Source: Xylogone sp. PMI_703
Taxonomy: Eukaryota > Ascomycota > Leotiomycetes
Assembly (NCBI GenBank): GCA_021399445.1
Contig: JAJTUQ010000003.1
Coordinates: 3,968,001-4,032,000, forward strand
DNA: 64,000 nt
Direction: 5' to 3'
Shown here piece by piece: positions 58,209 to 64,000 of the stretch. A program made the translations under genes and the position numbers. Each line of letters begins with the position of its first letter. Positions within the stretch are counted from its first letter, which is position 1. A model generated the notes under the pieces. That model was not told the origin of the DNA. It did no database searches and saw only the letters and a list, made by a program, of their open reading frames with translations.

Positions 58209-61168
58209 ATGGCAGGCAGACAAGCACATGGCAGGCCGCTCTCTGGTAAGCCGAAGGCCCGAAAGGCCGCAAAGAAGAGAGTTCTAGATGCGTACTCCAT
58301 TGCGGCCGCTGAAAACCCAGATAAATTCAAAATTAGAAAGCATAGACTCGGGGAAAGCGAAGGAGAGCCATCGCGACGTGGAAAACGTGTGCGCGATGAT
58401 GATGACGAAGATGAAGATGAAACAGAACTGCCTAGGAAACAGCGCAGAGGGGATAACCGTGACGATTATGATGGGCTAGATGTGGAGGAAGGAAGTGATA
58501 GCGAGGGCAATGAATGGAAGATTGGCCAGGTCGACACTGATGATGACAGTGAGCTCGACAGTGACGAGGCCTTTGGTGAAAGTGACGAGGAGAGATTTGA
58601 GGGATTTGCTTTCTCTGGGAGCTCCAGTAAGAAGAAGGCAAAGAAGAAGACTAGTGCCCCTCGCGGTATGAATCTCGATGAGGAGGACGAAAACGAGGAA
58701 TCAGACTCTGAGCTAGAGGATGGTGATCTGGGAGAAGACGCAATTGATCTTGCTGCAATGCTTGATGCAACCGAAAATGATAGCGACGTTGAGGATACTG
58801 AACATCGCAAAAAAGGCGGTAGAGACAGATCTGAGTCTGAGTCTGAAGATGAAGATGAGGATGAAGATGAGAGCGGTTCAGGTGAGAGTGAATCGGAGGT
58901 GTCATCGATAGATGAAGAGGATGAAGCGGACCCTGAGAAACTGAAGGATCTACAAAACATGATATTCAACCTTTCACAGGCAGACTCGTCAAATAAAGCA
59001 TCTGAACAGCAACGGAGTGGCGGAGCGAACGAGTACAATAAACCATCGCAGTTTGGGCTTACTGCGAGGACGAAGCTCACTCTAGAAGATCTAGGTCTAC
59101 CTGTCATAAAAGATCCACATATCAAAAAGTCACTGAAATTACTCGAAGCTGATGCAAAGGTTGGTTCTATTAAGGGAAAGCTTAATGTACCACTGGCGAA
59201 AAGGCAGCAGGATCGGCTGGACCGCAGTGCTGCTTATGACAAGGCTAAGGAGACATTAAATAGATGGACAGATACTGTTAAACATAACCGCCGAGCAGAT
59301 CACCTCATTTTTCCACTACCAGACCAAGATACAGTATCGGCCCAAGCCAATAGTCGATTACAGCCTACGATTACTTCCAAACCATTTAACGAATTGGAGG
59401 CTACAATTCAAAATATTCTTGAAGAAAGCGGACTTGCTCCTACAGATGGAAAGGATGCCGAGGATAAGATAAGGGAGTTTGAAGAATTAAAATCGAACAA
59501 ATTATCATTGGAAGAAGTCAAGGCTCGTAGAGACCAGCTGCGGATGGCCCGGGAACTGCTATTTCGTGAAGAAGCCAAAGCAAAGCGCATTAAGAAAATC
59601 AAGAGTAAAACATATCGAAAGATCCATCGAAAGCAGCGGGAAAAGGAAGAACGTCTTAACAAGGAAGCACTCGCTGAGGCTGGAGTCGAACCGTCGGAAG
59701 ATGAACAAGAGGCTCAAGATCGCCGGCGCGCTGAAGAGCGTATGGGCGCAAAGCATCGCAACAGTAAATGGGCAAAGTCTGTTAAAGCCACTGGTCGGGC
59801 GGCTTGGGACGAAGATGCTAGAACTGGAATCACTGAAATGGCGAAGAGGGATGAGGAACTTCGGAAAAGAATTGAAGGTCGTGTTTTCCGGACAGATGGT
59901 CAAGCGCACTCAGACATCTCGGAGAGTGAGTCTGAAGATGCAGAGAGTGGTGAGGATGAGGCAGAAGAACAGCAGAGATTTTTACAACAACTCAACGATA
60001 TCAAAGGGACTGACGCCATTGATGACAACATGCCCGGAGCGAAATTGGCAAACTTAAAGTTTATGCGTAAGGCTTCAGAGGCACGCAAGAGGGAAAATGA
60101 TGCTCTAGTGGATGATATCAGGAGGGAACTCAATGGAGAAGATAGTTCAGAGGAGAACGATGAAGTTACGGATATTGGCCGAAGGATATTTGGCCCCGGA
60201 ATCAAGCAGGCTGATTCTGGTAAGATCCAGCAAGCTTCAAAATTGAACGAATTTGAAGAGCCTTTTGGATCAAATGTTGATGAAGCCGAGGATACAATAC
60301 GTGGTGTTAGTAATGACAGCAGGGGAAAAGTGGCAGCTATACCCAAGCAAAGAGAGAAAAATAGTGGCAAAGTATTGAAATCCAATACTATACAAACCAA
60401 AACCAACGAAGTCTCAAGTGGAGGGGCGTGGTCAAAGGTTATAGAGACCAACGATAGCATCAATGCTGCAGAGTCTAAACGGCGCCGACACAAGAAAAAT
60501 AATGCGGTGGAGATTGAGGAACTCGACCTCTCCCAGGCTATGACCATTGCGAAGCCATCGAAGCCCAAGGCCGCCGCAAAGGCCACCACAACTCTCGAGG
60601 TGGAACCAGATAGTGACAGTGATTCTGATAATGCTGCCGGCCTACCTTTTGCCATCCGGGATCAGGAACTCATCAAGCGTGCCTTTGCAGGGGCGGATGT
60701 TGTCGGCGAGTTCGAAGCTGAAAAGCGGCAAACAATTGAGGATGAAGATGAGAAAGTAATTGACAATACCTTGCCTGGGTGGGGTAGTTGGGTTGGCGAC
60801 GGGGTTAGCAAGAAGGACAAAAAGCGGAATAAGGGAAGATTCCTGACTAAGACTGAGGGTATCAAGGAACAAAACAGGAAGGATGCAAGGCTCGAACGCG
60901 TTATTATCAATGAAAAGCGGGTCAAAAAGGTATGTTGCTGATCCCCTAGTGTATCCTTCTGTTGGCTTCAACTAACGGGTACAAGAATTCTAAGTACCTT
61001 GCATCCAATCTGCCCCATCCGTTCGAGACTCGACAACAATATGAACGGTCTCTACGGTTACCAGTCGGGCCAGAGTGGACCACGAAAGAGACATTCCAGG
61101 ATGCTACAAAGCCGAGGATCCTGCTTAAGCCAGGGGTTATTGCCCCGATGTCAAAGCCGCTGCTGTAG
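58209..61168 (+). CDS. UTP14: U3 snoRNP-associated protein Utp14
   Basis: Two exons, 58209-60929 and 60986-61168, give 967 residues. The 56-nt intron has an AACTAAC branch and an AAG acceptor. The N-terminal third has long Asp/Glu/Ser tracts typical of nucleolar proteins. The conserved Utp14 core includes EVKARRDQLRMARELLFREEAKAKRIKKIKSKTYRKI (shown here in overlapping pieces) and HRNSKWAKSVKATGR. The C-terminal block has LPGWGSWVG, then RVIINEKRVKK and YLASNLPHPFE, and ends QYERSLRLPVGPEW. Utp14 is part of the SSU processome and activates the helicase Dhr1 during 18S rRNA maturation. Yeast Utp14 is 899 residues, so the length fits. Confidence 0.96.
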
Positions 61169-62402
61169 ATTTAGACGTAAGGGGAATTCCATCAGTCCGT
61201 GGGTTACTGGTCTAGACCTGTGGCCCCTGATGTGTGACAGCATGTGCCTTGTACCTTGCAGATTAATTGTGTATATTCACTATTTTCCCCCTTCCTATCT
61301 GTTTTGCATTCAATCAGTCCGACAGCTAGACATATGGACTATTGGACTCTCTTAGCGCTGGAAATAGATAAATTAGCTATTCGGGAGGCTGGGAACAACA
61401 CGGTCCTCCCGTGGATAGTTTGACAAGTGCCTATTAGGGCGTCATCAACAACGTGGTTGAAAGATAGCTTTGCGTCGTCGAGTACGCTGTTACGTATGGA
61501 TCGCCACTAAATTTCGGCAACGCGTTCGAGCTCAGCATTGCGATACTGGATCTCACTTCGCGGCACGCCATCCGATGTAAGGGAATGGAGACATGTATAC
61601 GCTTGGGCCCGTGCTGACTGTGAGAGGGGTACTTGGAAGAATGTGAGCTTAACAGAACGTAACTCGGGCAACTGCGAGAATTTTAGGAATAGGAGTGCTT
61701 TGTAGGTCCTACAGACCAAGGGTTTATGGATATTGAGTAGATCGATGGTTTTGTTCCCGGGTCAGGACGGCTGTTCCTGCAGTAGTAGGGCTGTCTGATG
61801 CCCATTTGCCACCATCTTGTATTGTAGATAGCCCCGCGTGCGGTTAGGATGTTGACTTCTAATCATCGCGCATCTCACTGCAAAGCTACCACTAATTTCA
61901 CAGCGCGAACTGTGCAGTATCCTTCTAAATCTCTTGAGATGTGTGACCGTTGCGATGCCAATCATAGAAGCATTGTTTCCGTAGTATTTGCTGTGACAAC
62001 AATCAGTTGTTGACTTGGACCTGTTGAGGATCCGAGAGAAAGAGTATAGATAGAGAGCTTTCGTAGGACCTATATTCTTTTCCCTTTTGTACCTCTTTGA
62101 TATCTTCATCACCCAACACCTTGTCCGTTACGAAACCGGATCGATACGACACATTTTTATAATATATATTTTATCTCTTTTACTTTGTTCTTTTTATCTT
62201 GCATCTTACGAATTAACGAACTGACGAATCGCCCACGAGAAACGACATTGGATAACAGTACTCTATATGAGCGGAACGACTTGTAACGATAGGAGATAAC
62301 GAACATTCTGACTGAGTTCTTCCTCTTACCCCCTGCTCCACCCCCGTTTTCATTCCTAGATTCACCATTTCATTACATATATATATATATATATATGCAA
62401 GC
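61169..62402. other. intergenic region, 1.2 kb
   Basis: The region contains the UTP14 3' flank and the promoter of the GH81 gene. No gene is visible. An (AT)10 run (62377-62396) ends six bases before the GH81 start codon. Confidence 0.5.
62377..62396. repeat. (AT)10 microsatellite next to a start codon
   Basis: Ten uninterrupted AT units lie within the leader of the GH81 gene, six bases upstream of ATG 62403. Confidence 0.9.
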
Positions 62403-64000
62403 ATGAAGGAGTTCATATGGCTAACATTTCTTCTGCAGGTCATACTTGTAGCGGCGTTGCCACTGCGCTTAGGCAGAGACGTTAGCGACCGCTCTGGCGT
62501 ACCGGTTCAGGTACCGGGACGGCCGCCATTATTTCCGGTACCTGCAGGAACCTTAAAAGCGCGGCTCATCCAATCATCATGGAACACCAGCACCGCTGCT
62601 TTTATCCCTGCCGCGCCTGTAGAGCAACTAGGTATGTGCCCATCGGTTCTCATTATTTACTACCCCGCGCTACACCAAACGAGCTCGTGAACACCAGGTT
62701 GACCGTTATTCAGCTGGAACTGGTACTACGACCGTGACTCAACTGCCTGGTGAGACCAGCTCGTTGAGTCAGGGAGAGACAACTTCTCCTCTCCGGATGA
62801 CCACAATTCCGCCTCCCGTGGTTACTCCAATCCAATTTTCTCAGAGTGTGACAAGCAAAGAAAGTGCGGAGGTCACAGTCACAGCTCCAGACGACCCGGC
62901 GTCTAGATCTGATGAGCTCGAGGATAAAAAGACGGTACTCAGCACGATTACAACCACAACAACAGTTCCAGCAGAACCTCAAATTGTGACAGTTACTGTT
63001 CCAACTCCATCAATATCAATAGTCGTCGCGTCAAAAACCGTGCCCGAAACAATTGTCGAGACATTAGATATCATCACTTCGTTTGTCACGACCACGGTGG
63101 TACCGAGCGTCTCCGTCGTTACGTCACCGTGCGCATCCGGCACAGTCCAGATTCTGCCCAGCTGCGCTGAAAGCATACCGACCGGCACCTATATCACCAC
63201 TATTACCTCCACGCAGACTATTGGACCATTGCTTACCACGATCATACCCTACCCCTCGACTATCATCTCTCTTCCACCAGTTGGGCATTCTTCCTCCTCC
63301 TCAAGCTCATCTGCAAGCGCGGCTACTAGCCGATCCTCGACCACGGCTGCTACCTCGACCAGTACCAGGGTCCAGTCCACCATGGCATCCTCCAACATCT
63401 TCCAGCCCATTGCGACGGATGTCCCGCCATCTGTCATTAAGAGCAGGCCCGACCATCCCGTCCCGCGACTTGGCATTCAGGCTCAGAATGCCCCGATCGG
63501 GACAAATAAGTTCTATGCCAACTTCTTCCTCGGCAGCCAGACGGCAGCCTCATGGACGCATCCTTACTCCGTGGCATGGGTCAAAGGCAGTGGTGCGTCA
63601 AAAAGCTGGGGATTGGCAGTCTCCCACATAGACGCTGACCAGAGAGTGTATGGTCCTCAGAAATCTACGGGTGCAGTCTCGTACTTCATCAACCCTGTTG
63701 GTATCCAATCTTTGATACTTTCAGCGGCAGAGCTGGGGTCCTCTACTGTCCTTACCACTGATCACTTGGCTGAGTTCTCGACCAATGTCAACCTAGCACC
63801 GTCCCCTGGGGCGGGGTCCACGATCACATTTCCCGTGGTGCAAGGTATGGCATTCCTTACAGGCATCTATAACGGCTCAACACCTCTCTTGCAGACTGGA
63901 GTCTTCTTTAGATCCGTGACCAAGTCTTCTACCAGTCCCAAGCCTGGTGTCACAAAATACTCAATTGTTCTTGAGGATGGCAAGACCTGGTTGCTGTATG
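62403..64000 (+). CDS. secreted endo-1,3-beta-glucanase, GH81 (partial, cut by window end)
   Basis: Exons 62403-62631 and 62714-64000 (continuing beyond the window) give the first 505 residues. The 82-nt intron runs from GTATGT to a CAG at 62713; that acceptor is the one that keeps the frame. Residues 1-19 are a signal peptide (FIWLTFLLQVILVAALP). Residues about 77-300 are a Thr/Ser/Val-rich, probably O-glycosylated linker with a poly-Ser run near 63296-63312. The GH81 domain starts near residue 308 (PIATDVPPSVI, HPVPRLGIQ, GTNKFYANFFLG, HPYSVAWVKG, WGLAVSHID). These enzymes cut beta-1,3-glucan in fungal walls during cell separation or autolysis. The catalytic region lies beyond the edge. Confidence 0.93.

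Noticed and set aside
58466..59125. 219-codon Ser-rich minus frame opposite UTP14
   Set aside because: It is the antisense image of Asp/Glu-rich codons of UTP14.

Overview
The window is nuclear DNA of a filamentous ascomycete (Pezizomycotina). The evidence is short introns of about 50-165 nt with GTRNGT-like donors and CTAAC/CTGAC branch sites, a Chs7-type chitin synthase chaperone, nuclear genes for mitochondrial ribosomal proteins, a fungal GH81 glucanase and a fungal pectinesterase. The wall-degrading enzymes fit a plant-associated or saprotrophic species. I cannot name the genus, though the style resembles Leotiomycetes. Gene models were built by joining reading frames across introns. In every multi-exon model the phases close exactly. 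I support 19 protein genes, 32 coding introns, one 5' UTR intron and one MITE-like element.

Layout. 0-10 kb: a coiled-coil protein of unknown function (2596-4071), then a divergent choline-to-glycine-betaine pair, betaine aldehyde dehydrogenase (4572-6086, minus) and choline oxidase (7881-9618, plus). 10-12 kb: chs7 (minus). 12-20 kb: about 8.3 kb without a supportable gene, GC-rich in its second half. 20-28.3 kb: a Pho85-type cyclin (Clg1-like) and two conserved-looking proteins I cannot name. 29-30.5 kb: a secreted pectinesterase in seven exons. 32.5-34.8 kb: a universal-stress-domain protein with a long disordered N-terminus. 37.8-40.3 kb: mitochondrial ribosomal protein uS7m and a 100-residue dsRNA-binding-domain protein.

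43.4-44.6 kb: nitronate monooxygenase. 45.2-52.2 kb: poly(A)-binding protein PAB1 and the HECT ubiquitin ligase HUL5, head to head. 52.3-54.9 kb: a GNAT acetyltransferase and an aldo-keto reductase. 55.2-55.6 kb: a 412-bp inverted-repeat element with TA target duplication. 55.9-61.2 kb: an archaemetzincin, mitochondrial ribosomal protein mL41 and the SSU-processome factor UTP14, the last two sharing a 264-bp promoter region. 62.4 kb to the end: the 5' part of a secreted GH81 endo-1,3-beta-glucanase, cut by the window edge.

Functional themes. Osmoprotectant metabolism (choline oxidase and BADH); cell wall (chs7, GH81, pectinesterase); RNA and ribosome function (PAB1, UTP14, uS7m, mL41, dsRBD protein); protein turnover (HUL5, archaemetzincin). 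The most unusual observations are five of 32 introns needing an AAG acceptor, the MITE with an asymmetric 17-bp arm duplication next to a perfect 28-bp palindrome, an archaemetzincin lacking one cysteine of the usual zinc site, promoter signals upstream of PAB1, and a recurrent TACAGTAC motif in intergenic DNA. I found no rRNA or tRNA genes and no CRISPR array.
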